Assembly (NCBI GenBank): GCA_944322335.1
Contig: CALUOU010000013.1
Span: 1 to 42,495, forward strand
Direction: 5' to 3'
DNA length: 42,495 bases
Source: an uncultured Bacteroides sp.
GTDB taxonomy: Bacteria > Bacteroidota > Bacteroidia > Bacteroidales > Bacteroidaceae
Both the position numbers and the translations under genes were made by a program. Under the pieces are notes generated by a model. That model worked only from the letters and a program-made list of their open reading frames with translations, did no database searches and had not been told where the DNA came from. Of the stretch, positions 8,274-15,627 are shown piece after piece (the first letter of the stretch is position 1; each line of letters starts with the position of its first letter).

Positions 8274-9563
8274 ATGGCTGAATTAAGCACAGGAATGCAG
8301 GTGAAGCTGCAAGGCGGCACTTCCTGCAAAATCAAAAAAGAGTTAGGAAGGGGCGGACAAGGCATTGTCTACTTAGTGGATTATAACGGAAAGGACTATG
8401 CGCTGAAATGGTATACCATGGCCTGCTCGGAGGCGTTCTTCCAAAACCTGGAACGCAACGCGAAGAAGGGCGCGCCCAGCAGCAACTTCCTCTGGCCCGA
8501 AGCCGTAACCGAACACCAGAACGGAAGCTTCGGCTACCTGATGAAACTGCGCCCGGCAGGCTATGAGGAAATCGGAGCTTTCATGCGGAAAAAAGCAATC
8601 TTCCAAGACGTGAACTGCCTGCTCCAAGCCTGCCTCCAGATCTGCACAGCCTTCCAGAAACTGCACTTGGTGGGACTGAGCTATCAGGACATGAACGACG
8701 GCAACTTCTTCATCAACCCCAAGACGGGAGATGTGCTCATCTGCGACAACGACAACGTGGCACCCAACGGAGTCAACATGGGCATCGCCGGCAAAAGCGG
8801 CTACATGGCACCGGAAATCATCGACAAGGAGACCATGCCCAACCGCTATACGGATTATTTCTCCCTCTCGGTCATCCTGTTCATCCTGATCTACATGAAC
8901 CGTCCGTTCGAAGGGGTGAAGGTGGTCTCATGCCCCTGCATGACGGAGGAAATGGAAAAGAAGCTGAACGGAAAGGGATGCGTGTTCATCCTCGACCCCA
9001 ACGATGATTCCAACCGCCCCGTGAAAGGAGTACATACCAACGTGATCCGGCGCTGGCCGCTCTTTCCCAAACTGCTGCGCGACGCTTTCATCCAGACCTT
9101 CAGCCGCGAGGCCATCACCACGCCCAACAAACGTCTCATGGACCGCGACTGGCAACGGGTGCTGGTGCAGGTGAGGTCAATGTGGGTGAAATGCCCATAC
9201 TGCGGGAAATACACCTTCGTACAACCCGATGTGGACGGACAACCCTGCATAGAATGCGGAAAGAACATCGCCAAGCCCGCTGTGCTGAACGTGGGGAAAT
9301 ACAACATCCCGCTCGTGCCCGAACAGAAGATCTACCTCTGCCAAATCTCCTCGGACGATGATTACAACAAGGTGGTCTGCGAGGTGATCCGCAATCCCAA
9401 GAACCCCGCCAAATGGGGGCTGACCAACAAGTCGGGACAGCAATGGACGGTCACCCTGCCCAACGGGGAATTCAAGCTGGTGGACGACGGCGCATCCATG
9501 CCCATCATACCCGGTCTGAAGATACGTTTCAACAAGGAAGAGACAGGCGTTATCAATGGTTGA
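8274..9563 (+). CDS. Divergent Ser/Thr protein kinase with C-terminal zinc ribbon
   Basis: Cytoplasmic eukaryotic-like kinase (429 aa). The kinase fold covers about residues 15-290: glycine loop LGRGGQGIVYLV (24-35), ATP lysine Lys-45 in YALKWY, catalytic loop YQDMNDGN (137-144) giving Asp-139 and Asn-144 in place of HRDLKPEN, Mg-binding Asp-158 in CDNDN instead of DFG, and APE at 179-181. The key catalytic residues are present, so it should be active despite the unusual loops. A zinc ribbon follows (Cys-308, 311, 326, 329), then a beta-rich tail (about 340-429) that vaguely resembles a degenerate FHA-like sandwich; this last point is a guess. It lies beside vWA and PP2C genes, the arrangement called the TerY-P triad. 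Its substrates may be the vWA, zinc-ribbon or chaperone proteins. Confidence 0.88.
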   Translation: MAELSTGMQVKLQGGTSCKIKKELGRGGQGIVYLVDYNGKDYALKWYTMACSEAFFQNLERNAKKGAPSSNFLWPEAVTEHQNGSFGYLMKLRPAGYEEIGAFMRKKAIFQDVNCLLQACLQICTAFQKLHLVGLSYQDMNDGNFFINPKTGDVLICDNDNVAPNGVNMGIAGKSGYMAPEIIDKETMPNRYTDYFSLSVILFILIYMNRPFEGVKVVSCPCMTEEMEKKLNGKGCVFILDPNDDSNRPVKGVHTNVIRRWPLFPKLLRDAFIQTFSREAITTPNKRLMDRDWQRVLVQVRSMWVKCPYCGKYTFVQPDVDGQPCIECGKNIAKPAVLNVGKYNIPLVPEQKIYLCQISSDDDYNKVVCEVIRNPKNPAKWGLTNKSGQQWTVTLPNGEFKLVDDGASMPIIPGLKIRFNKEETGVING

Positions 9564-9613
9564 TCACAAAACGCTAATCATGAAATAAATTAATCACTAA
9601 ACACTATAAATAT

Positions 9614-10375
9614 ATGGGAGCTTTTGATGAATTAGACGGTGTGCCCCGTCGAGTAATGGTACTGTTTTTTATCGTGGACACCTCCGGCAGCATGGCTGGC
9701 GACAAAATAGAAAGCGTAAATGTAGCTGTAAAGGAAGTGTTGCCCATCATCTCTGATTTATCGAACGACAACCCCGACGCACAGATCAAAGTGGCAGCCA
9801 TGGAGTTCTCCTCTGGCACAGAATGGATGTATCCACAACCGGTGGAAGCCGAGAACTTCCAGTGGAGAGATTTGGAAGCGGGCGGACTGACCAGTCTGGG
9901 AGAGGCATGCGTGGAACTCAAATCCAAGCTTTCCACCAAAGCCTTCATGCAGCAGGCCACAGGATCGTTCGCACCGGCCATCATCCTCATGTCCGACGGT
10001 GAGCCTACGGATGACTACAAACATGGGCTGGAGAAACTGAAGGGCAACAACTGGTTCAAGGCGGCCATCAAGGTGGCCATCGCCATCGGCGACGACGCCA
10101 ACCAAAACCTGCTGGCTGAATTTACAGGAAATTCAGAAGCGGTGCTGACCGTACATACCAAGGACCAGCTGAAGCAGATCATCCGCTTCGTCTCCGTCAC
10201 CGCCTCACAAGTGGCCAGCAAAAGCTCGTCGGTGGGCAAGGATGCGCCTGAGACCAAACAGGAGGAGACCGTGGACAAGATCAAGAACACGGTGGACAAT
10301 ACGCCCGGTCTGGAAGGCGTGGACATAGGTACGGATGTGCCTAAGGATGCCAACTCGGAGTGGAACGACTGGTAA
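9614..10375 (+). CDS. TerY-like von Willebrand factor A domain protein
   Basis: Cytoplasmic vWA protein (253 aa). The MIDAS metal site is complete: DTSGS at 22-26 (Asp-22, Ser-24, Ser-26), Thr-93 in GGLTSLGE, and Asp-128 in MSDGEPTDD. The vWA fold fills about residues 12-195; a low-complexity acidic tail follows (about 200-253). This matches the TerY family, except that the zinc-binding TerY-C tail is missing and is instead encoded separately at 7868-8230. In this family vWA proteins are thought to be metal-dependent scaffolds, and TerY-type members co-occur with a kinase and a PP2C phosphatase, as here. It is 50 bp after the kinase gene and 104 bp before the phosphatase gene, with an inverted repeat in that gap. 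Confidence 0.87.
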   Translation: MGAFDELDGVPRRVMVLFFIVDTSGSMAGDKIESVNVAVKEVLPIISDLSNDNPDAQIKVAAMEFSSGTEWMYPQPVEAENFQWRDLEAGGLTSLGEACVELKSKLSTKAFMQQATGSFAPAIILMSDGEPTDDYKHGLEKLKGNNWFKAAIKVAIAIGDDANQNLLAEFTGNSEAVLTVHTKDQLKQIIRFVSVTASQVASKSSSVGKDAPETKQEETVDKIKNTVDNTPGLEGVDIGTDVPKDANSEWNDW

Positions 10376-10376
10376 T

Positions 10377-10474
10377 AAGTGATTAGTGATTAGTGTTTAG
10401 TGATAAATACATCCACGTCACCGACCACTAATCACTAAACATTAATCATTATCCGCTAATCACTAAACACTAAC
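10377..10474 (+). repeat. Inverted array of ACTAATC heptads between vWA and PP2C genes
   Basis: The left part (10377-10404) consists of units GTGATTA/GTGTTTA, and the right part (10429-10474) of their reverse complements ACTAATC/ACTAAAC, so the spacer can form a long imperfect hairpin that ends just before the PP2C start codon at 10480. No T-tract follows. A regulatory role (mRNA stability, translation initiation) is inference. Confidence 0.6.
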
Positions 10475-10479
10475 ATCGT

Positions 10480-12069
10480 ATGGGAAGAATCATCGTCTTT
10501 AACGCCACCAAAATAGGGGCAAGCCATATCAAGAGCGGAAAGCCCTGCCAGGACAATTCGCTCAGCTGGATGTCGGAAGACGGACGGACGCAGGTAGCCA
10601 TCGTGTGCGACGGACACGGAGGAGACACCTACGTGCGCAGCGATGTGGGTTCACGCATCGCCGCACAGACGGCTCTCGACTGCATCCGGCAGTTCGTAGA
10701 CACGACTTCGCCCGCCATGTTTCTGGGAGCGGAGGGGGCCGTCACCGCCCGCCCCAGTGAAGAGGAAGACCCCCTTTTCCCCACAACCAAAGCCCCCCGA
10801 AAGGAGCTGACGGAAAGCGAACAGCAGCAGCTCGAACAAGACCAGGCTTTCTATGAGGCGGTGGAAAAGGTGCGCAAGCAGGACGCGCTCTTCGTGAGGC
10901 TCTTCGCATCCATCTACATGCAATGGCTGGCGGGCATCGAGCAGGACGCCCAAGAGCATCCGTTCACCGAAGCGGAAAAGGCTTGCCTCAAAGGGGCACG
11001 GCTCGTCAAGGCTTACGGCTCCACGCTCATGGCCTTCGTGCGCACGCCGCTCTACTGGTTTGCGTTCCACATCGGCGACGGCAAGCTGCTCTGCTGCGAC
11101 CGCAACCTGCAGTGGCGAGAACCGGTGCCCTGGGACTGCAACTGCTTCCTCAACATCACCACCTCGCTCTGCAACACCGACCCCGTGCCGATGTTCCGCT
11201 ATGCCTTCAGCGGCAAGGGGGATTTCCCCACAGCGGTCATCATGGGTTCGGACGGACTGGACGACTCGTGGGGCACCATGGAGCTGCTGCAGAACTTCTA
11301 CTCGAAAGTGCTGTCCATCTTCAACGAACTGGGGGAAGCGGCGGCCGAAAAGGAGCTGGCCGACTACCTGCCGACCCTGAGCGAAAAGGGAAGCCGCGAC
11401 GACATGTCCATGGCCGGCATCATCGACATGGACGAGATCAAAGACGGAGTGGAAGTCTACAACGTCCGGCGTAAGCTTCAAGCACTGAAAAAAGAAAAGG
11501 AAAAGAAGGAGGCCGAACTCACCAAGCTCAAAGCGCAATACGACCAGCTGGATCAGGAAATGAAAAAGCTGGAGGCCAACGTGGAACAGGAAAAGACTTC
11601 GTTCACAGACTGGCTGCAAGCCTTCATGCTGCAAAGAGACGACAGGGAGAAAGACCTCCGGCAGAAAGAAGAAGAGATCCAAGAGAAGCTGCGCAAAAAG
11701 ACGGCGTGCCTTGAGGAGCACGAAAACAAACGCACCGCCTTCCTCGCCTGGATAGAACAAGCCTCAGCTGACAAAGACACGCTGCTGGCGGAACACGACT
11801 CGCTGGTAAAAGCCAATACAGAGAAAGAGCGGCTGGAACTGGAACACTGGGAACAGGAAAAAAACCTCTTCAGACAACAGGAAGAATCGAAACGGCAGGA
11901 AACCGTCAGAGCCAAAGCCGAAGAAATGCAGCTGCACGACTCGGAAAACCTGCAGGTCCTGAAGAAACTGGACGAAAACGAACAGAAAGAAGCGGAAAAG
12001 GCAGAACCTGTCGAACCGGAAGTTCCGGCCAAACCCGCACAAAACCCGGAACAAGATGGGGAAGTATAA
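10480..12069 (+). CDS. PP2C-type protein phosphatase with C-terminal coiled coil
   Basis: Metal-dependent Ser/Thr phosphatase (529 aa), the likely counter-enzyme of the neighbouring kinase. Residues 1-318 form the PP2C core: CQDNS (Asp-25), VCDGHGG (Asp-44, Gly-45, His-46), GSTLMAFV near 180, GSDGLDD (Asp-258) and GSRDDMS (Asp-307/308), which together supply the expected metal ligands. An insertion of about 90 residues (81-170), rich in Glu and Gln, separates the first and second halves. Residues 328-510 are a very long charged coiled coil, then a Pro/Glu tail. Most PP2C enzymes lack such a tail; it may anchor the enzyme to a partner in the block. Its last 14 bp overlap the start of the MORN gene, implying translational coupling. 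Confidence 0.9.
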   Translation: MGRIIVFNATKIGASHIKSGKPCQDNSLSWMSEDGRTQVAIVCDGHGGDTYVRSDVGSRIAAQTALDCIRQFVDTTSPAMFLGAEGAVTARPSEEEDPLFPTTKAPRKELTESEQQQLEQDQAFYEAVEKVRKQDALFVRLFASIYMQWLAGIEQDAQEHPFTEAEKACLKGARLVKAYGSTLMAFVRTPLYWFAFHIGDGKLLCCDRNLQWREPVPWDCNCFLNITTSLCNTDPVPMFRYAFSGKGDFPTAVIMGSDGLDDSWGTMELLQNFYSKVLSIFNELGEAAAEKELADYLPTLSEKGSRDDMSMAGIIDMDEIKDGVEVYNVRRKLQALKKEKEKKEAELTKLKAQYDQLDQEMKKLEANVEQEKTSFTDWLQAFMLQRDDREKDLRQKEEEIQEKLRKKTACLEEHENKRTAFLAWIEQASADKDTLLAEHDSLVKANTEKERLELEHWEQEKNLFRQQEESKRQETVRAKAEEMQLHDSENLQVLKKLDENEQKEAEKAEPVEPEVPAKPAQNPEQDGEV

Positions 12070-12940
12070 GGCACCGGAACATTTCCACGAACTGCTGGCC
12101 GAAATCGTGGAGCAGTTCGGAGAAGAGATCCTGACGGAAAGCAAACTGAAAGGAATCATCGGAGACATGGCGGCAGGCAGCGACATTCTGAAGCTGCAGG
12201 CCGTCATCTCCCGTTCCATCACCTATCACGTGGGGCAGCGCATCCTGCAATGCCGAGACCTCGACGACGCGGATCTCACCTTGCGCATCAGCATCTTGAA
12301 ACAGGCCTTTCAGGAAGACAACTTCTTCCAGCACAGCGTGGCGGATTATGTCATTGACAGCTATCTGTTCGCATTAGGATGGATCGATGACGTGGAAGAG
12401 TTTGAGGAAGCTGAAACCGGATACGGAAATGCCAAGGCGGGAGAACTTTCGTTTGTGGAACGGGACGGCTGCGAATATTGCGGCAACACCAACAAGGAAG
12501 GAGACCGGTCGGGATTCGGCATCGCCAAGCAAGAAGATGGAAGCTACTTCGCCGGAGAATGGAAGCTCGACATGAAGGCAGGCATAGGAATCCACATCGA
12601 ACCGGAACGGGGGAGATACGCCGGAGAATGGAGAATGAACCGCAGGAACGGCATCGGCATCGACATCCAAGAAGACGGCACACGCTACGCCGGAGAGTGG
12701 AAGAACGGGAAGATGAACGGCATCGGAACGCTCTATTTCCCCAACGGGGAACGGATGTGCGCCCGCTTCGAAAAAGGGAACATCCAAAACGAACCGGGTG
12801 TCTACTACCTGCAGGACGGAACTTACGTTACCGGACGCATGAGCAAGAACGGACCTGACGGAACCTGCGTACACTACTACAAAGACGGATCGACCCGGGA
12901 GGAGAAATGGTCCCAAGGTGTCCGACTAAACACGCGCTGA
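12056..12940 (+). CDS. MORN-repeat protein with N-terminal helical domain
   Basis: A 294-aa soluble protein. Residues 8-108 form an all-helical domain with pattern G-EEIL, L--II-DM, AIS--I, and a closing AxYxIDSYLFALGW; domains with this ending (D-SW--ALG) recur in many bacterial stress and signalling proteins, so it is probably an adaptor. After an acidic linker, residues 141-290 contain five to six MORN units (GxYxGEWxxGxxxGxG), which form an extended beta-meander that binds proteins or phospholipids in characterised members. There is no signal peptide or membrane segment. It overlaps the PP2C gene by 14 bp and is 105 bp from the GrpE-like gene. The molecular function is unknown; scaffold is the best guess. 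Confidence 0.8.
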   Translation: MGKYKAPEHFHELLAEIVEQFGEEILTESKLKGIIGDMAAGSDILKLQAVISRSITYHVGQRILQCRDLDDADLTLRISILKQAFQEDNFFQHSVADYVIDSYLFALGWIDDVEEFEEAETGYGNAKAGELSFVERDGCEYCGNTNKEGDRSGFGIAKQEDGSYFAGEWKLDMKAGIGIHIEPERGRYAGEWRMNRRNGIGIDIQEDGTRYAGEWKNGKMNGIGTLYFPNGERMCARFEKGNIQNEPGVYYLQDGTYVTGRMSKNGPDGTCVHYYKDGSTREEKWSQGVRLNTR

Positions 12941-12983
12941 TCACCAGTCCGTAAATGCAAGCGCCCACGGCTAAACAGGATCT

Positions 12984-12999
12984 CGACCGCAAGCGGTCG
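12984..12999 (+). repeat. Perfect palindrome in the MORN-GrpE spacer
   Basis: CGACCGC and GCGGTCG flank two A residues; the 16 bases form a tight GC-rich hairpin 43 nt after the MORN stop codon. There is no T-run, so it is not a standard terminator. It could be an mRNA-stabilising or attenuating structure inside the operon. Heptad units ACTAATC/ACTAACC follow at 13008-13040. Confidence 0.55.
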
Positions 13000-13045
13000 T
13001 TACGAATACTAATCACTAACACCTAACCACTAATCGCTAAAAGAT

Positions 13046-14083
13046 ATGGCAGGATGGACAATATTCTCAAAGAAGAATGAGAGAAAAGAGACAGACCCGG
13101 CGGCTGACGCCAACGGAGAAGAAAGAAGGGAAGAAGAAGCAACGCCTGTGACCGCAACGGAGACACTGGCTGAAAGCACCCCGACCGAAGAGACCGTGCC
13201 GGAGGCAAAACCCGAAAGCGCCGCATCGGGAACGGAAACAGAAGACAATACTCCTGAGACAGGGAATCAGGAAGAGGACAAAAGCCTGGAAAACATCGTA
13301 GACCGGATGGCCGACGCTATCCAGCAGGAACTGTATAAGACTGTCGCCGAAAAGGTGAAAGAGGCACTCAGCCCTTTGCAACAGAATTTCCATGCCTTGG
13401 GCAAAGCTTTGGAGACCTTGAACAGAAACCAGCAAGAGCTGTACAAGATGCAGCAAGGCATCAGGGACAAGGTGCAGGAAGGGAACACGCGGATCGAGGA
13501 GGTGGTGGAAGCGCAAGAGGCGACCATACAGAAACAACATAACTCCCTGCTGAAATTCCAGGAGGACGTGATCTACAAGATACAGAAGAACCTCATCATG
13601 GAGTTGATCGGCATCGCGGACAACATCCGGATGATCATCGAAAACAAGGAGAACGACCCGGACTACGACCTGATGCAGGGCATAAAGGACTTGGAGCAAT
13701 GGGTGGACGCGACACTGGATAACAACGGTGTCAAGATCTTCCGCGACACAGAGCTGGACAATGCCACCTTCAACCGCAAACGTCAGGAGCTGGTGGACAA
13801 GGAAGAGACCACCCGCCAAGAGCTGGACGGCACCTACAAGTCTGCCGCGCCGGGATATGTATGGACCTTGCCTTACCTGGTGATCAACTCGGAGGTGCAG
13901 CTGAAAAAGGTGCTGGAAGAGAACGCCGCGCCTCAAAGGTTCTCTTACGTCATCCGGCCGGAAGAGATCGTCAGACTCTATTACAAAGAAAAACCGGCTG
14001 AAACGGAATCTCCCATGGAAACCGAAACAAAATCAAAGACAGAAGAAGTATCAGAAACAGAATCAAACAAAGAAGCACAATAA
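13046..14083 (+). CDS. GrpE-like nucleotide-exchange factor, operon-specific
   Basis: A 345-aa protein that appears to be a divergent GrpE, the factor that releases ADP from Hsp70. Residues 10-80 are acidic, Pro/Glu/Thr-rich and probably disordered. Residues 82-165 form a long coiled coil. Residues 165-290 show the GrpE-like order: helix KFQEDVIYKIQKN, helical bundle MELIGIADNIRMII, DNNGVKIF, then a small beta-domain with GTYKSAAPGYVWTLPYLVI at 262-280, matching the GrpE wing (GT-----GY------R-A-V). The C-terminus is again Glu/Thr/Ser-rich. The stop codon shares a base with the ATG of the Hsp70 gene, so the two should be translationally coupled and act together. GrpE assignment rests on pattern and neighbourhood. 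Confidence 0.72.
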   Translation: MAGWTIFSKKNERKETDPAADANGEERREEEATPVTATETLAESTPTEETVPEAKPESAASGTETEDNTPETGNQEEDKSLENIVDRMADAIQQELYKTVAEKVKEALSPLQQNFHALGKALETLNRNQQELYKMQQGIRDKVQEGNTRIEEVVEAQEATIQKQHNSLLKFQEDVIYKIQKNLIMELIGIADNIRMIIENKENDPDYDLMQGIKDLEQWVDATLDNNGVKIFRDTELDNATFNRKRQELVDKEETTRQELDGTYKSAAPGYVWTLPYLVINSEVQLKKVLEENAAPQRFSYVIRPEEIVRLYYKEKPAETESPMETETKSKTEEVSETESNKEAQ

Positions 14084-15597
14084 TGGAAGAAGCATTTGGC
14101 ATAGACCTTGGCACCACCAACTCGTGCGTAGCCATCGTAGGCAGTGACGGACTGCCGCAAGTCATCAAAAACCTCGATGATGAATTCACCACCCCCTCTG
14201 TGGTCTACTACGATGACGGAGGGGAATGCTATGTTGGCACGGAAGCCAAAAGAGGCATGGCCGTGGACATCGACCGCATCGTGGCTTTCATCAAACGGGA
14301 AATGTCCAACAAAGACTACCAGAGGGACATCGACGGCAATGAAATCACACCCGTAGGTGCCTCGGCACTCATCCTGAAGAAGGTGGTGGACGATGCCAAC
14401 GAGCAACGCGGCTATGAAGGCTTGCCGCCCATCCACAAGGCCGTGATCACCGTACCTGCCTACTTCGGCAACATGGAGTGCGAGCTGACCAAGCAGGCAG
14501 GGCGCATCGCCGGACTGGAGGTGCTCGACCTGCTCAACGAACCTACCGCAGCCGCCTTGAGCTACGGTGCCAAGGGTCTGGAGGGAAAGACGTTCATGAT
14601 CTACGACCTCGGAGGAGGCACCTTCGACGTGAGCATCATGAGAATGCAAAATGGGGTGCTCGACACGCTCTCCACCGACGGCGACCACCACCTCGGCGGC
14701 GTGGACTGGGACATCGCCCTTTTGGACTACATGCTGATGATAAGCGGGCTGGACATCACCTATGATGACATCAAGGACGAACGCGAGTCGGGCAAAATGC
14801 TGCTGGCGGCAGAAACCTGCAAGAAAAACCTCTCGAAAAGCGAGAAGGCTTCGTTCAAACTGGTCTACAAGCGTAAGCAATACGTCAAGGAAGTGAGCCG
14901 GAGCGTACTCGAAGAGCTGACCTCAGACCTCATGGACAAGACGATAGACATCATCCGCCATGCCATGAAGATCTCGCGCGAACCGGACGCCAAGATCGAC
15001 GAGATCATCCTGGTGGGAGGCTCTTCCTACATGCCCATGGTCAAGCAGAGACTGATGAAGGAGTTCTCATGCCCCATCCGCCTGGACAACCTGGAGCCGG
15101 ACCGCGCCGTGGCCAAAGGAGCGGCCATCCATGCCGCCAAGCTGGCCGGCAACGGCAAGGCCAAAGTGAAGATCGGCACCGACCTGGCCAGCCGCTCCTA
15201 CGGTGTGCGCTGCTACGACTCGGAGCAGGACAAGTACTTTGTGGTCAACGTGGTCAAGCGCACCGATGACCAAGTCTACGAAGGCGCCATGAACTTCTGC
15301 ACCGTCAAAGAAGACCAGACCAGTGTCTTGGTGGCTCTCTACGAGAACATCAGCGAGGCAGACAACGTGGACATCAACAAATGCACGCTCGTGGGGGAAG
15401 AACGTCTGTCGTGGGGATTCCCGGTGCCCAAAGGGACAACGCTCGAAGCGCATGTCTCCCGCTCGTCCGACGGCACCGTCCGCTTCTGGGAAGAATGCCA
15501 AGGAAAGAAAGTGTATATGGAGATCAAATACAAAGGCATGTACTCCGATGCGGAAATCGAACAGATGCGCAAGGAACTGGAAAAGAAAAGAGTCTGA
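14083..15597 (+). CDS. Short Hsp70 (DnaK-like) chaperone lacking the lid
   Basis: ATP-dependent chaperone, 504 aa against about 640 in DnaK. The nucleotide-binding domain (1-355) is complete: GIDLGTTNSCVAIV (6-19), Lys-71 in FIKREM, TVPAYF (123-128), LNEPTAAALSYG (151-162), DLGGGTFDVSI (175-185) and LVGGSS (310-315). A substrate-binding beta-domain follows (about 363-480), but the helical lid is reduced to one short helix (485-504), and the EEVD-like C-terminus is absent. Such lidless forms bind and release clients quickly or recognise folded partners (known for related short Hsp70s; applied here by inference). Its gene overlaps the GrpE-like gene by 1 bp and is 30 bp from the Sel1 gene. No J-domain protein is encoded in the block, which is notable. 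Confidence 0.93.
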   Translation: MEEAFGIDLGTTNSCVAIVGSDGLPQVIKNLDDEFTTPSVVYYDDGGECYVGTEAKRGMAVDIDRIVAFIKREMSNKDYQRDIDGNEITPVGASALILKKVVDDANEQRGYEGLPPIHKAVITVPAYFGNMECELTKQAGRIAGLEVLDLLNEPTAAALSYGAKGLEGKTFMIYDLGGGTFDVSIMRMQNGVLDTLSTDGDHHLGGVDWDIALLDYMLMISGLDITYDDIKDERESGKMLLAAETCKKNLSKSEKASFKLVYKRKQYVKEVSRSVLEELTSDLMDKTIDIIRHAMKISREPDAKIDEIILVGGSSYMPMVKQRLMKEFSCPIRLDNLEPDRAVAKGAAIHAAKLAGNGKAKVKIGTDLASRSYGVRCYDSEQDKYFVVNVVKRTDDQVYEGAMNFCTVKEDQTSVLVALYENISEADNVDINKCTLVGEERLSWGFPVPKGTTLEAHVSRSSDGTVRFWEECQGKKVYMEIKYKGMYSDAEIEQMRKELEKKRV

Positions 15598-15627
15598 CTA
15601 AACACTAATCACTAACCCCTACCCCTC

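Noticed and set aside
10377-10474. CRISPR array
   Set aside because: The repeats are 7-bp units without unique spacers and no cas genes are present.
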